Both the position numbers and the translations under genes were made by a program. The notes beneath the pieces were generated by a model. The model had not been told where the DNA came from, ran no database searches, and worked only from the letters and a program-made list of their open reading frames with translations. DNA of 64,000 nucleotides from an uncultured Flavobacteriales bacterium (lineage in GTDB: Bacteria > Bacteroidota > Bacteroidia > Flavobacteriales_D > Sanyastnellaceae): the NCBI GenBank assembly GCA_937974555.1, contig CALJKR010000050.1, positions 19,703 through 83,702 of the forward strand, read 5' to 3'. Shown one piece after another: positions 1 to 9,610 of this stretch (its first letter is position 1; every line of letters starts with the position of its first letter).

Positions 1-2537
1 GTGATTAAATCAGGCAAGGGGAGGGGTTGATCGGTGTAAATGTGGTATTCACCAGCCATGAATCCGAAAGGAGTGGAAGTGCTCGTTACCTCTACCGCAT
101 CGCCTGTAAAGTAATCGTACCAAGTTCCAGTGTGGGTGAATCCGGGAATCATATTGATACCGATGACATCGAAATTACCGACGCACACGGCATCCATGGT
201 GTTGCCATCCAAGATCAATCGTTTTCCTTTTCCTGAACCATCCAAAGTATAGTTGGTGGTACTGAAGGTTTGGTAATTCTTTTTCAGGTTATTGATGGCG
301 GCTGTTACTTTGTACAAGTGCAAGCGGTTGGGATTGGCGTAATATTCCCAATGTACGGGCTTGGGGCTGGTTCTGCAATTGGAGTTGATGGTGCCATCCT
401 CACAATAATTGATGCTATAGTCGTAGCCCAATTCGCCAAACTGCCAAATCATTTTGGGTCCGGGAATCGGCAACAAAAGCGCATGAACCATCTCCATTCT
501 TTTCAATGCAGTATTCAAATCTTGCACATCATAACCGCCATTGCTGTTACCAAAGGAAATGTTTTTGTACATGATTCTTTCTTCATCATGTGATTCTGCG
601 TAGCTCACCAAGCGGGGAGCAGACCATCCACGGTTTTGGTATGAACCCCAGTTGATGTCTCCGCTGTATCCCATCGAAGCTTCTTCATATTGGGTGGTCA
701 TCTTGCCCCACAACATCATTCCGATATTGCTCAAGGCGGTTTCTTCTGAGTTATCGGCCAAGTGTTCCAAGATCACATAAGCCCCAGGCTCTGTGGTTTG
801 GATGTGGTTGTAATAATCCGTAAGGATATTTACACGGCTTTGGTCATAGGCGCTCCAAGCGGCGACATTGCCCAAAGTATAATTCTGGGTAAACCCTTTG
901 GAAAGGTCAAAACGATAGCCGTCCAAATGGTATTCTGTCAACCAATAGCCCAAGACCCTTTTGCAAAAGTTGCGGGTATGTACACTTTCGTGGTTGAAGT
1001 CATAACCCACATTGAAGTCGTGTTTAGGAGTTGGATTGAACCAAGGATTGTTGGCCGAAGGTTGTCCCCAATCGCCAGCATTGGGATCAAAGTACATGCG
1101 AACCATGGGGCTTTGACCAAAGCTGTGGTTCAATGCGATATCCGCTACCACGGCAATTCCACGGTTGTGGGCTTCGTTGATGAAGGTTTTCAAAGCCTCT
1201 TCCGTTCCGTAAGCCTTGTCTGGTGCAAAGTAGAAGGAAGGGTTGTAGCCCCAACTGTTGTTGCTTTCAAACTCATTGATCGGCATTAACTCTATGGCGG
1301 TAATGCCCAAGTTTTGGAGGTAATCCAAAGTGTCTGTTAATGTGTTGTAGCTTTTTTCATCGGCAAAATCTCGAACCAACAATTCATAGACCACCAGCTT
1401 GCTGGCATCGGGACGGATGTAAGATTGATCAGACCAGTTGAAGGTAGGTTGATTGATTTCCAAAACAGAAACCGGCTCCGTGGTTAACCCATAAGGATAA
1501 GGCTTGATGTTGGGGTAGATGGAGGAAGAGATCCAGGGATCATTCCATGGATCTAAAATTTTGTCTGCATAAATGTCCGCCACGCGCAATCCTTCCGCAT
1601 TGATGTGGTACTGGAATCCATATTCTACATTGGGCTGCAGACCGGATATTTCGAGCCAATACCGTTGGTTATCCGGGGTTTTGTTCATGAAATAATTCAG
1701 GTCCAAATTCCATCCATTGAAATCACCTACGACAAAAACATAGTCTTTGGCTGGTGCGAACAACTGCAGAATGACGTTGCCATTGCTGAGGTAGTTGATT
1801 CCATCGATAATGCCAGCGGGAGCTGACGCGATGTTGACAGCAGGTAAAATTAAAAAGTAGCAGGTATCTGCACCACTATCTGTGCCTGTGCTTGCATTAA
1901 AAATCACCTCATATTCGCCTGGTGTGGTTTCATTAAAAGTGTAACTAATGGAGGTTGCGCTGTTGCTGTTCGCGACAACATTTCCATTCACGGAAATATT
2001 CAAGTCCGCTGCTTGTGAAGTAACACCTGTCACCACATTGTTACTACCGGGAGAAACGATAGAACTGATGGCTGTAGGCGTTTGGAGGGCAGCGTTGAAC
2101 CCCGCTTCGTACAAATCCAAATAGATATCGGAGCCATCTGCGTTTCTTCCAACGGTGGAACCGGTTTGGTTTCGGAATACAAACTTCAATTGATAAATAT
2201 TCTCCCCCACGTTGGGTGAATAGAAGGTAGAGGGAGTGATGACAATCTTGTGCAAATTGTTTCCCAGCGGCGTCATCACCACGGTAGGATCTGCTACGCC
2301 CCAATTGCCCACAACATGTTGCCAATCGTCGGGACCCGTAGAGTTGCTCGTGATACATCCCGTGTGCGCGTAAATAGGCGTAAAGCCCGTTAACGCTGCA
2401 TTGCCGGTTGTCGTATTGTAATAGATGGTGATTTGATCCGTCTGCGTTGGGAATGCAGGGTCTGTGGTTAGAATTTGCGAAGACGCATTCCAACTTACAA
2501 GCATTGCCAAAATTGCAATGAAGCCAAGTTTTTTCAT
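1..2537 (-). CDS. Secreted GH13 alpha-amylase-family glycosidase (3' end outside window)
   Basis: Predicted alpha-glucan-active hydrolase or branching-type enzyme. It starts at the ATG at 2537 with a signal peptide ending ...SWNASSQ and runs off the window, so at least 845 residues are present. An N-terminal Ig-like/starch-binding region comes first, then a CBM48-like E-set segment (VVGDFNGWN). The GH13 barrel follows with its conserved regions: DIALNHS (from residue 466), GYRFDLSKG (nucleophile Asp544), VILEHLAD (acid/base Glu591) and SHDEER (Asp651). All three catalytic carboxylates are present. The C-terminus, where a T9SS sorting domain would be expected, is not visible. It lies 72 bp downstream of the aminotransferase gene on the same strand but may have its own promoter. 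Exact substrate cannot be told from motifs alone. Confidence 0.9.
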   Translation of the reverse strand, partial: MKKLGFIAILAMLVSWNASSQILTTDPAFPTQTDQITIYYNTTTGNAALTGFTPIYAHTGCITSNSTGPDDWQHVVGNWGVADPTVVMTPLGNNLHKIVITPSTFYSPNVGENIYQLKFVFRNQTGSTVGRNADGSDIYLDLYEAGFNAALQTPTAISSIVSPGSNNVVTGVTSQAADLNISVNGNVVANSNSATSISYTFNETTPGEYEVIFNASTGTDSGADTCYFLILPAVNIASAPAGIIDGINYLSNGNVILQLFAPAKDYVFVVGDFNGWNLDLNYFMNKTPDNQRYWLEISGLQPNVEYGFQYHINAEGLRVADIYADKILDPWNDPWISSSIYPNIKPYPYGLTTEPVSVLEINQPTFNWSDQSYIRPDASKLVVYELLVRDFADEKSYNTLTDTLDYLQNLGITAIELMPINEFESNNSWGYNPSFYFAPDKAYGTEEALKTFINEAHNRGIAVVADIALNHSFGQSPMVRMYFDPNAGDWGQPSANNPWFNPTPKHDFNVGYDFNHESVHTRNFCKRVLGYWLTEYHLDGYRFDLSKGFTQNYTLGNVAAWSAYDQSRVNILTDYYNHIQTTEPGAYVILEHLADNSEETALSNIGMMLWGKMTTQYEEASMGYSGDINWGSYQNRGWSAPRLVSYAESHDEERIMYKNISFGNSNGGYDVQDLNTALKRMEMVHALLLPIPGPKMIWQFGELGYDYSINYCEDGTINSNCRTSPKPVHWEYYANPNRLHLYKVTAAINNLKKNYQTFSTTNYTLDGSGKGKRLILDGNTMDAVCVGNFDVIGINMIPGFTHTGTWYDYFTGDAVEVTSTSTPFGFMAGEYHIYTDQPLPLPDLI

Positions 2538-2609
2538 AGAGTTCAAATAGGTTAGAAGACAAATATACTAAAGTGTCATTTGTACACCAACCTCGTTGAA
2601 AACTTGTTT

Positions 2610-3734
2610 TTAAAAAAATGAAAGCACAGATTGGATGATATACTGAAGAACTTCTTCCGTCATTTCTGTATGGATCGGGAGTGAAATAACGTTTTTGCAC
2701 AATTCTTCGGACTGTGTCAATGAACCAGGAGCAAATTGAGCGTGCTGATATCCTTTTTGTTGGTGCACGGGCAGCGGATAGTAGATCATCGTGGGTACAC
2801 CTTTTTCTTGCAGGTACTTTTGAAATTCGTCTCGGTTGATGCCAACGCAGGTCAAAGTGTATTGATGAAATACGTGGGTGCTTTTTGGATTTCGCACAGG
2901 CGTTTTCAAATGGGGGTGATTGGCAAAGGCCTGATCATAGGCCGTTGCAACCGCTCTTCTTGAATCACTGTATTGGTTCAAGTGGGGAAGCTTGCAAAGC
3001 AAAATTGCGGCTTGCATGGTATCCAATCTTGAGTTGACCCCTACAATATCGTGGTGGTACTTTACTTTTTGTCCGTGGTTGGCCACCATGCGAAGCTTCT
3101 CCGCCAAGGCATCATCATTGGTGAACATGGCACCCCCATCTCCGTAGCAACCCAGGTTTTTAGATGGGAAAAAGCTCGTTGTCCCGATATGTCCCATGCA
3201 GCCGGCCTGTCCTTTTTGACCGTTAGAAAATGTATACTCTGCACCAATGGCCTGGGCTGTATCTTCGATGACAAACAGGTTGTGTTTTTGGGCAATGGCC
3301 AAGATTTCTTCCATGTCGGCACATTGTCCATACAGATGAACCGGCACAATGGCTTTGGTTTTTGGTGTAATGGCAGCCTCCAAACAAGCAGGATCCATTG
3401 TGAATGTATCTGCTTTTACCTCAATGAACACCGGAGTCAGTTGCAGCAAAGCGATTACCTCACAGGTAGCCACGTATGTATAGCTTGTGGTGATCACCTC
3501 GTCCCCCGGTTGCAAGTCAAGCGCCATCATGGCTATTTGAAGGGCATCGGTGCCATTGGCACATGGTATCACATGCTTGACACCCAAGTGGTTTTGAAGT
3601 GCTTCAGCAAATTGCTTGACTTGTGGACCTTGAATAAATGCGGTTTGCTCGATGACGTCAATGATGGCTCGATCAACCTCTTCTTTTATTTTGTGGTATT
3701 GACTTTTTAAGTCAACCATTTGAATTCCTTTCAT
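2610..3734 (-). CDS. DegT/DnrJ/EryC1/StrS-family sugar aminotransferase
   Basis: PLP-dependent aminotransferase of 374 residues, the usual size of the nucleotide-sugar aminotransferases (DegT/WecE type), which aminate keto-sugars for surface polysaccharide or glycoprotein synthesis. The family start is clear (MVDLKSQYHKIKEEV). ANGTDALQIA is the phosphate-binding segment, VIEDTAQAIG holds the Asp that contacts the PLP ring, and SFFPSKNLGCYGDGG supplies the Schiff-base lysine (Lys192). It is the last gene of a run of four minus-strand genes; the stop of the preceding gene is 1 bp away. No other sugar-pathway genes are adjacent, so the substrate is unknown. Confidence 0.9.
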   Translation of the reverse strand: MKGIQMVDLKSQYHKIKEEVDRAIIDVIEQTAFIQGPQVKQFAEALQNHLGVKHVIPCANGTDALQIAMMALDLQPGDEVITTSYTYVATCEVIALLQLTPVFIEVKADTFTMDPACLEAAITPKTKAIVPVHLYGQCADMEEILAIAQKHNLFVIEDTAQAIGAEYTFSNGQKGQAGCMGHIGTTSFFPSKNLGCYGDGGAMFTNDDALAEKLRMVANHGQKVKYHHDIVGVNSRLDTMQAAILLCKLPHLNQYSDSRRAVATAYDQAFANHPHLKTPVRNPKSTHVFHQYTLTCVGINRDEFQKYLQEKGVPTMIYYPLPVHQQKGYQHAQFAPGSLTQSEELCKNVISLPIHTEMTEEVLQYIIQSVLSFF

Positions 3735-3735
3735 C

Positions 3736-4611
3736 TTAACTCAACTTTGAAATACTGCGTTGAACGGCATTGCTTAAACGCATGAAATCCTCTGCGGTCA
3801 TTGTTTTATTTTCTTGAATCTTTTTTAAATCGCCTTGGGCCTCTCTTAAATATTGAATCACCTCAGCCACTTGCATGTTTCTTTCAATCTTCTCTCCGTC
3901 TTGATGCTGAATGGTTTGAAGGCTGGTTTTGTATAGCTTCTCCAGTTCCAGCACTTTTAGGTTAAGCTCTTCGATATCGGTGTGTACCGCAGGAGTTGCA
4001 GGTGCAGGAGCAGGTTCATGTACGATGACTTTCTTTTCACGGTACACAATTTCCTTTTCTTTTTTTCCGCCTTTTAAAAAATAAAGGACAACCATGATCA
4101 AGAAGAGACCAACGGCCACCCAGGTGATGAAGAACCACAGGTCTTGTTCACCTTTGGCTTGACCAATGAGCTCTTGATTGAAAGCATCTTTGCTCTGCAA
4201 ATCCATGATTTTTCGGGATAGCGAATCGTTGGTCGCTGACAATTGATTTTGTCTTTCCGAAATTTCTCTGTTTTGAATCTCTTGGATCACGGAACGGGAG
4301 CTCGCAACCTTATCAGATTTTTTATGGAAGGTATAAAACTCGATTAATTTTTTGTGGGTGTTTAAAATCACTTGGCGGGTAGAAGTCCTCGCCAAAAGGG
4401 TTTCTACAGAATCAATGATTTTCTGATCCCATTTTAAATTCTTGACAATGAGCGTATCAATCTCCCATTGATTCAACAATTCATCCGCTTTTTCAGGAGT
4501 AACATCAATCATCAACAAACCTTTTGGAAATAAAGGTTTGCTTACGGTTGCTTTTTGGGCATTGAGTCCTAGACCCAAACAAATAAAAAATAGAAAAATC
4601 AGACTTCTCAT
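3736..4611 (-). CDS. Unrecognised membrane-anchored coiled-coil protein
   Basis: 291 residues, family not recognised. A signal peptide (to about residue 19, ending NAQ) is followed by a mostly helical, charged region with coiled-coil character (about residues 85-150). One transmembrane segment sits near 156-180 (FFITWVAVGLFLIMVVLYFL). Next come a basic stretch, a Pro/Ala linker (APAPATPA) and a second coiled coil (about 205-285). The topology suggests a periplasmic helical domain joined through one membrane pass to a cytoplasmic coiled coil. Its ATG overlaps the stop of the S41 peptidase gene by 4 bp, so the two are probably translated together. A role as scaffold or sensor partner is only a guess. 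Confidence 0.7.
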   Translation of the reverse strand: MRSLIFLFFICLGLGLNAQKATVSKPLFPKGLLMIDVTPEKADELLNQWEIDTLIVKNLKWDQKIIDSVETLLARTSTRQVILNTHKKLIEFYTFHKKSDKVASSRSVIQEIQNREISERQNQLSATNDSLSRKIMDLQSKDAFNQELIGQAKGEQDLWFFITWVAVGLFLIMVVLYFLKGGKKEKEIVYREKKVIVHEPAPAPATPAVHTDIEELNLKVLELEKLYKTSLQTIQHQDGEKIERNMQVAEVIQYLREAQGDLKKIQENKTMTAEDFMRLSNAVQRSISKLS

Positions 4612-6041
4612 GGCGTGCGCAAGTTACTTCTTTTTTTTAAAACTTCTTTAAACGCGTCACGATCCTTGATCAAATCCTCACGTGTTATTTCTATCACAAT
4701 ATCGGGAGAGAGGGGGACGGGATCATATTGCCATGAAGCGTCATAGTTGTAGCGTATGGTAGAAATTTGAATTTGCAATTGACTGTTGGGAAGGGTCATG
4801 GCCGTTGTATTTCCAAAGGTTCCTTTCATCCCACCCATGATGGGTTCTCCCCAAATTTGCCCCCTGCGATTCAGACGAACGGCATGGGTAAAGTCTACTG
4901 CAGCAGATGCTGAAAGTCCGTTGACCCATAAAATCAGCGTGCCATTAAAAACATTTCTTTTTTGGATGAAATTTTGATGAAAATACACGGTGTCTTGCTT
5001 ACCAAGGGGTTGAGATCGAAGAAAAACGTAGTTGTAAATATTTTCTTGTTTTTGGAAGAGATGCAGAATGGATTTCTGTATCCATTTTTTATTGAGCAAA
5101 GGATAACGGGTTTGCGCAAGCCTACTGGATTTTGAAATGATATTGTGCGGGGTATTGTGGCCTTGGGTATCAAGGTAGGAATATAAATATTCAACTTCCG
5201 TGCTCAAACCACCGGCATTGTTTCTGAGATCGATGACCAATGAATCAAGTCCTTGATTTTTGATTTTTCGGAATGCCCTCTGAATGATGCGATGCTGCTG
5301 ACCAAAGCGTTTGGGTGCAAATGAAGGAATGGTCAATATGCCGATACCACCTTCAATCGTGAATTGGGCCTTTTCTTTGTCGGGATCTTGCTTTTTCAAA
5401 TAGGCTTCCCATTCTTTTAACCCCATGGTGGCCACGCTCTTGCGAATCGTTTTGCCATCAGGATTTTGGTATACTATAACGGCGGAGTCTTTGTTTTGAA
5501 TGACAAAAGGCGCCATGATCAAGGAGAACAGCGCGTCGGTCATCCTCAGTTCTGAGACATCACTTTCCCCTTCAGTCATGGCGAAAGTTTTACTGATTAA
5601 ATCGATTTGATCGATGGACCAACCATTGATGGACACCAAAGAATCACCGGGGTTCAATCCTGCCAGAGGTGCTTTGACTACCCATTTGCCGCGCTTTCTA
5701 ATTGGCAACACACGTCCACCTTGATTGAGATGTTTCCGCCAGTACGACCCGTAATTGAGCTGGGTATGGCTATCTTGCAAGGTACCCAACATTTCCGAAA
5801 TAACCCATCCAAAAGCAGCGGTGGACATGGGACTTTGAATTTGTTGTTGGGCCAATGCTTGAGCCTGAATCCAAGCGGACTCGCCACAATAGGCGGTTGG
5901 ATCAGGGTGAGCGGCTTCAATGGTTGCCAGTAATGAATCCAAGTCCTGGGTCATTTCTTGAACCGAAAGGAAACGGCTTGGGAATTGTCCAACAACAAAT
6001 CCAGTAATCAGAAAGAAAATTAAGGAAATTACTCCTTTCAT
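4608..6041 (-). CDS. Secreted S41-family peptidase
   Basis: 477-residue serine peptidase of the C-terminal-processing (S41) family, exported by an N-terminal signal peptide ending VVGQ. An N-terminal helical lobe contains LQDSHTQL. A PDZ-like loop (AGLNPGDSLVSING, about residues 127-140) is followed by the core strand LVIDLRNNAGG (about 268-278). The nucleophile region VNGLSASAA (Ser377/Ser379) and a GGMKGTFGN segment that may carry the general-base Lys complete the core. It overlaps both neighbours by 4 bp (paaZ upstream, the coiled-coil gene downstream), giving a tight transcription unit. Substrate unknown; such proteins in Bacteroidota are periplasmic or outer-membrane lipid-associated proteases. 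Confidence 0.87.
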   Translation of the reverse strand: MKGVISLIFFLITGFVVGQFPSRFLSVQEMTQDLDSLLATIEAAHPDPTAYCGESAWIQAQALAQQQIQSPMSTAAFGWVISEMLGTLQDSHTQLNYGSYWRKHLNQGGRVLPIRKRGKWVVKAPLAGLNPGDSLVSINGWSIDQIDLISKTFAMTEGESDVSELRMTDALFSLIMAPFVIQNKDSAVIVYQNPDGKTIRKSVATMGLKEWEAYLKKQDPDKEKAQFTIEGGIGILTIPSFAPKRFGQQHRIIQRAFRKIKNQGLDSLVIDLRNNAGGLSTEVEYLYSYLDTQGHNTPHNIISKSSRLAQTRYPLLNKKWIQKSILHLFQKQENIYNYVFLRSQPLGKQDTVYFHQNFIQKRNVFNGTLILWVNGLSASAAVDFTHAVRLNRRGQIWGEPIMGGMKGTFGNTTAMTLPNSQLQIQISTIRYNYDASWQYDPVPLSPDIVIEITREDLIKDRDAFKEVLKKRSNLRTP

Positions 6042-8080
6042 TCTTCGCGCTTTTTCACCATCGTGAGGATGGTGGCCAATGCCACTGTTTCTCCGGTTTC
6101 ATCATAAACATCCACCAAGAACTTGACAATGCCTTTGGGAATGTCCTCATCATTTCTCTTTTCTTGATCAATCTTTTCTTTAACGGTGAATTTTACGCCG
6201 ATGGTCATGCCGGGATAAACCGGTTTGGTAAATCGGCAATCTTCTAAGCCATAGTTCAGCAAAACCGGGCCTTTTTTAGGATCAACGAATAAACCAGCCG
6301 CTTTAGAAAGTACAAAGTAACCATGGGCCACGCGTCTTTCGAAAATGGTTCCCTCCAAACTGGTGGCATCCATGTGTGCATAGAAATTGTCTCCACTGAC
6401 ATTGGCAAAATTGACGATGTCCGCATCAGAAACGGTATGCTTGTGCGTGAATACGGTATCACCAACCACCAGGTCTTCAAAATGCTGACGGAACAAATGT
6501 GGCACGGCTTCCCTTTGGGCGCCGCCGTATTGATATACCCCTGTGATTGCAGAAAGGGTAGTGGGCGTGCCTTGAATCGCCGTGCGCTGCAAGTAGTGCA
6601 TCACGCCGCGCTTACCGCCCATCTCTTCTCCCCCGCCGGCGCGACCGGGACCACCGTGTACCAACATCGGCATGGGCGAACCATGTCCAGTGCTTTCAAC
6701 GGCTGACTCGCGATTCAATACCAAAATACGACCGTGGTAGGCCGCTGCTTCAATGGCGTATTCTTTGGCTTCTTGATCGTCAAAGGTGGTGATGCTGGAA
6801 ACCAAAGACCCTTTGCCCAACTTGGTGATGGCCACGGCTTCATCCGTTGTTTTGTAGGGCAATATTGTCGCAACAGGACCAAAGGCTTCAACCTCATGCG
6901 AACTTAAGTTTTCAAAAGGCTTGCTATTTAAAAACAGCGTTGGTGCAATGAAAGCACCGTTCTCACCATTGGCATCAATGAGCTGAGAGAGGTCGCCTTG
7001 ATACACCAATTCGGATTGGGCTTGTAAGATTCCAATTTTTTCTAGGACATCGCTTTTTTGCGACATCGAAGCCAAGGCACCCATTCTCACTTTTTCATGT
7101 GTAGGCAAACCAATGACTGTTTGTGAAAGCGCTTTGGCCAATGCGGCCTGCACGTCACCGACATAATTTTCAGGGACTACAATTCTTCGAACGGCAGTAC
7201 ATTTCTGACCACATTTAACGGTCATCTCTTTGCGCACCTCTTTGATGAAAAGGTCAAACTCAGGTGTGCCAGGGGCGGCCTGAAGTCCAAGAACAGCTGC
7301 GTTCAAGGAGTCAGCCTCCAAGTTGAATGGCACGGATTCTTGAACAATGTTGGGATGGGATTTAAGTTTCTTTCCGGTGGATGCTGATCCAGTAAAGGTC
7401 ACAACGTCTTGCATGGTCACGTGATCCATCGCGCTGTAAGCGCTACCCATGATGAGTTGCAAGGCTCCTTCAGGTAAAATTTGCGATGCGATGATGTCTT
7501 TGACCACCAACTCTGTGAGATAGCCGGAGATACTGGCTGGTTTTACAACTGCTGGCACACCGGCCAAGAGGTTCACCGCAATTTTTTCCAACATCCCCCA
7601 AATAGGGAAGTTGAAAGCATTGATATGAAAAGCAACACCTTGTTTGGGCACCATGATGTGGTGTCCACCAAATGTTCCATTCTTGGAAAGTTTGGCCATT
7701 TCTCCGTCGGTGTAGAAACGTTCATTGGGGAATTGTCGGCGAAGAGAAGCGTAGGCAAATAAATTACCAATACCACCATCAATGTCGATCCATGAATCCA
7801 CTTTGGTGGCACCCGTTTTATAAGACCACTCGTAGTAAGCCGCTTTTCTTTCATTTAAGAACATCGCCAGGGCTTTCAACATTCTTCCACGTTCATGAAA
7901 AGTCAATTTGCGCAAAGCAGGACCACCCACCGTTCTTCCGTAATGGAAGACCGCGGCAAAATCAACATCTTCCTTGCTGATTTCGAACAAACCTTCGCCG
8001 GTTGCAGCGTCAGATAAAACTTGCTTTTCTCCCTGTCCTGACTGCCATTGCCCCAGGATATAATGTTCTAATGTTCTCAT
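6038..8080 (-). CDS. paaZ: Bifunctional PaaZ: oxepin-CoA hydrolase / semialdehyde dehydrogenase
   Basis: 680 residues, full length for PaaZ, which opens the oxepin-CoA ring and oxidises the resulting 3-oxo-5,6-dehydrosuberyl-CoA semialdehyde in phenylacetate breakdown. The aldehyde dehydrogenase domain (about 1-520) has the NAD-binding FTGSASTGKKL, Glu255 (PFNLEADSLN) and nucleophile Cys294 (GQKCTAVRR). The C-terminal MaoC-like hydratase domain (about 533-680) has the Asp564/His569 pair in SGDNFYAH. First gene of a four-gene overlapping run. The ring epoxidase genes paaABCDE and the CoA ligase paaK are not in this window, so it may act with distant genes or on other oxepin/enoyl-CoA substrates. 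Confidence 0.95.
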   Translation of the reverse strand: MRTLEHYILGQWQSGQGEKQVLSDAATGEGLFEISKEDVDFAAVFHYGRTVGGPALRKLTFHERGRMLKALAMFLNERKAAYYEWSYKTGATKVDSWIDIDGGIGNLFAYASLRRQFPNERFYTDGEMAKLSKNGTFGGHHIMVPKQGVAFHINAFNFPIWGMLEKIAVNLLAGVPAVVKPASISGYLTELVVKDIIASQILPEGALQLIMGSAYSAMDHVTMQDVVTFTGSASTGKKLKSHPNIVQESVPFNLEADSLNAAVLGLQAAPGTPEFDLFIKEVRKEMTVKCGQKCTAVRRIVVPENYVGDVQAALAKALSQTVIGLPTHEKVRMGALASMSQKSDVLEKIGILQAQSELVYQGDLSQLIDANGENGAFIAPTLFLNSKPFENLSSHEVEAFGPVATILPYKTTDEAVAITKLGKGSLVSSITTFDDQEAKEYAIEAAAYHGRILVLNRESAVESTGHGSPMPMLVHGGPGRAGGGEEMGGKRGVMHYLQRTAIQGTPTTLSAITGVYQYGGAQREAVPHLFRQHFEDLVVGDTVFTHKHTVSDADIVNFANVSGDNFYAHMDATSLEGTIFERRVAHGYFVLSKAAGLFVDPKKGPVLLNYGLEDCRFTKPVYPGMTIGVKFTVKEKIDQEKRNDEDIPKGIVKFLVDVYDETGETVALATILTMVKKREE

Positions 8081-8123
8081 TTTTGGAATAGAAATATGGG
8101 CACAAGTTAAAATGGTTTCGGGC

Positions 8124-8131
8124 TATCTTTG
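8124..8131 (+). promoter_or_regulatory. Bacteroidota -7 box for purE
   Basis: TATCTTTG is an exact match to TAnnTTTG, 17 nt before the purE ATG. No clear -33 TTG is seen. Confidence 0.6.
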
Positions 8132-8148
8132 TCCAAAATTTTTACACG

Positions 8149-8628
8149 ATGGTTGGAATTATCATGGGGAGCAAAAGCGATTGGCCCATTATGCAAGAAG
8201 CGGCGGAAGTGCTGAAAATGTTAGGTGTGGCGTATGAGGCCGAGGTGGTTTCTGCGCATCGTACCCCAGAGCGCATGTTTGAATATGCCAAGAATGCTCA
8301 TGAAAGAGGCATAAAGGTGATCATCGCTGGAGCAGGCGGAGCAGCGCATTTACCCGGTATGACCGCATCGATTACCCCGCTTCCCGTGATAGGAGTTCCC
8401 ATCAAATCCTCCAATTCCATTGATGGTTGGGACAGTGTATTGTCCATTTTGCAGATGCCTGCAGGTGTTCCCGTAGCTACGGTTGCGCTCAATGGTGGGC
8501 GAAACGCCGGGATTCTTGCCGCACAAATCATGGGGACATCGGATGCAGCTTTATTGAAGCGTATCGTCGCCTTCAAAGAAGAATTGAAGAAAAAAGTGTT
8601 GGACGCAGCCAAAGATTTAAAAGCATAA
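8149..8628 (+). CDS. purE: N5-carboxyaminoimidazole ribonucleotide mutase PurE
   Basis: 159 residues, the normal size of class I PurE, which interconverts N5-CAIR and CAIR in purine synthesis. Signature segments are GIIMGSKSDWPIM (substrate phosphate binding), VSAHRTPERM (catalytic His in SAHRT), AGAGGAAHLPGM and GVPIKSSNSIDGWDSVLSI. Transcribed divergently from paaZ across a 68-bp gap holding a matching promoter box. The flavin reductase gene follows after 4 bp, suggesting one transcript. PurK, which would supply its substrate, is not in the window. Confidence 0.97.
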   Translation: MVGIIMGSKSDWPIMQEAAEVLKMLGVAYEAEVVSAHRTPERMFEYAKNAHERGIKVIIAGAGGAAHLPGMTASITPLPVIGVPIKSSNSIDGWDSVLSILQMPAGVPVATVALNGGRNAGILAAQIMGTSDAALLKRIVAFKEELKKKVLDAAKDLKA

Positions 8629-8632
8629 TACC

Positions 8633-9523
8633 ATGTTGAGTTTGGATCCCAAAGAAATGAAGTTGGGTCAACTTCATGCCTATTTGTCCGGCGCTATTGC
8701 GCCCCGACCCATTGCCTTGGTTAGTACAGTAGATGAAAATGGAGAAGACAATTTGTCTCCTTTCAGTTTTTTCAATGTATTCAGCGCCAACCCGCCAATT
8801 GCAATTTTCTCACCCGCCAGAAGGGTAAGGGACAACACGGTAAAGCATACTTACGACAATGTGAAGACAAAACCAGAATGTGTAATCAATATCGTCAATT
8901 ACGATATCGTGCAACAAATGAGTTTGTCCTCAACGGAATACCCCAAAGGTGTGAATGAGTTCACTAAAAGTGGTCTCACCCCTGTGGCGAGTGAAGTGGT
9001 GCAATCCAAGCGAGTTATGGAATCGCCTGTTCAATTGGAGTGCATCGTAAAAGAAGTAATAGAGTTGGGCGACGGGGGCGGTGCAGGTAATTTGGTGATC
9101 AGTGAAATCGTAAGAATCCACATCAACGAATCCGTTTTGAACGATCAAGGACACATTGACCCGGTTAAAATCGACCAAGTAGCGCGTCTCGGTGGCGATT
9201 GGTATTGCCGCGCCAAAGACAGTCTATTTGAAGTTGCCAAGCCGCTCACTACAATGGGAATGGGGGTGGATCAATTGCCAGTGGATATTCGCCTTTCCAA
9301 AGTACTCACAGGAAATCACCTGGGACAATTAGGGAACACAGAGAAAATGCCCGATGAAACAGCGGTCAATGAATACAAGTTGATGGAACTTTCTGAATTG
9401 TTCTTGGAACACGATGGGGATGGGGTGAAGTTGGAGCTTGCATTGCATCGACATGCCGCAGATTTGCTCGACCAAGGAAAAGTGGAAGAAGCTTGGATGA
9501 CCCTGCTCTCTTTTAACGCATAA
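8633..9523 (+). CDS. Flavin reductase-like (FMN-binding split-barrel) protein
   Basis: 296 residues. The N-terminal ~200 residues match the flavin reductase/split-barrel fold: YLSGAIAPRPIALVSTVDENGEDNLSPFSFF is the canonical FMN-phosphate region, then SPARRVRDNTVKHTYDN and FTKSGLTPV. The C-terminal ~90 residues extend beyond the minimal domain and are helical. Probably binds FMN in the cytoplasm; whether it reduces free flavin or serves another enzyme cannot be told. It follows purE by 4 bp. A second, shorter paralogue lies at 59458-60081. Confidence 0.88.
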   Translation: MLSLDPKEMKLGQLHAYLSGAIAPRPIALVSTVDENGEDNLSPFSFFNVFSANPPIAIFSPARRVRDNTVKHTYDNVKTKPECVINIVNYDIVQQMSLSSTEYPKGVNEFTKSGLTPVASEVVQSKRVMESPVQLECIVKEVIELGDGGGAGNLVISEIVRIHINESVLNDQGHIDPVKIDQVARLGGDWYCRAKDSLFEVAKPLTTMGMGVDQLPVDIRLSKVLTGNHLGQLGNTEKMPDETAVNEYKLMELSELFLEHDGDGVKLELALHRHAADLLDQGKVEEAWMTLLSFNA

Positions 9524-9551
9524 AAAAGTACAATTCCTTAGCGAAGTTGTT

Positions 9552-9559
9552 TATATTTG
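9552..9559 (+). promoter_or_regulatory. Bacteroidota -7 box for rpsP
   Basis: TATATTTG matches TAnnTTTG exactly. It lies 51 nt before the rpsP ATG, so this ribosomal gene would have a true 5' leader, unlike several other genes in the window. Confidence 0.6.
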
Positions 9560-9610
9560 CACCCTTAAAACAAATTGTTAATCGGGTTTCGTACCCCAAA
9601 AACAAAAATT

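Noticed and set aside
2044..2700. Minus-strand 218-residue frame overlapping the GH13 and DegT genes
   Set aside because: It crosses the end of one gene and the start of another in a different frame and shows no domain; both flanking genes have strong motifs.
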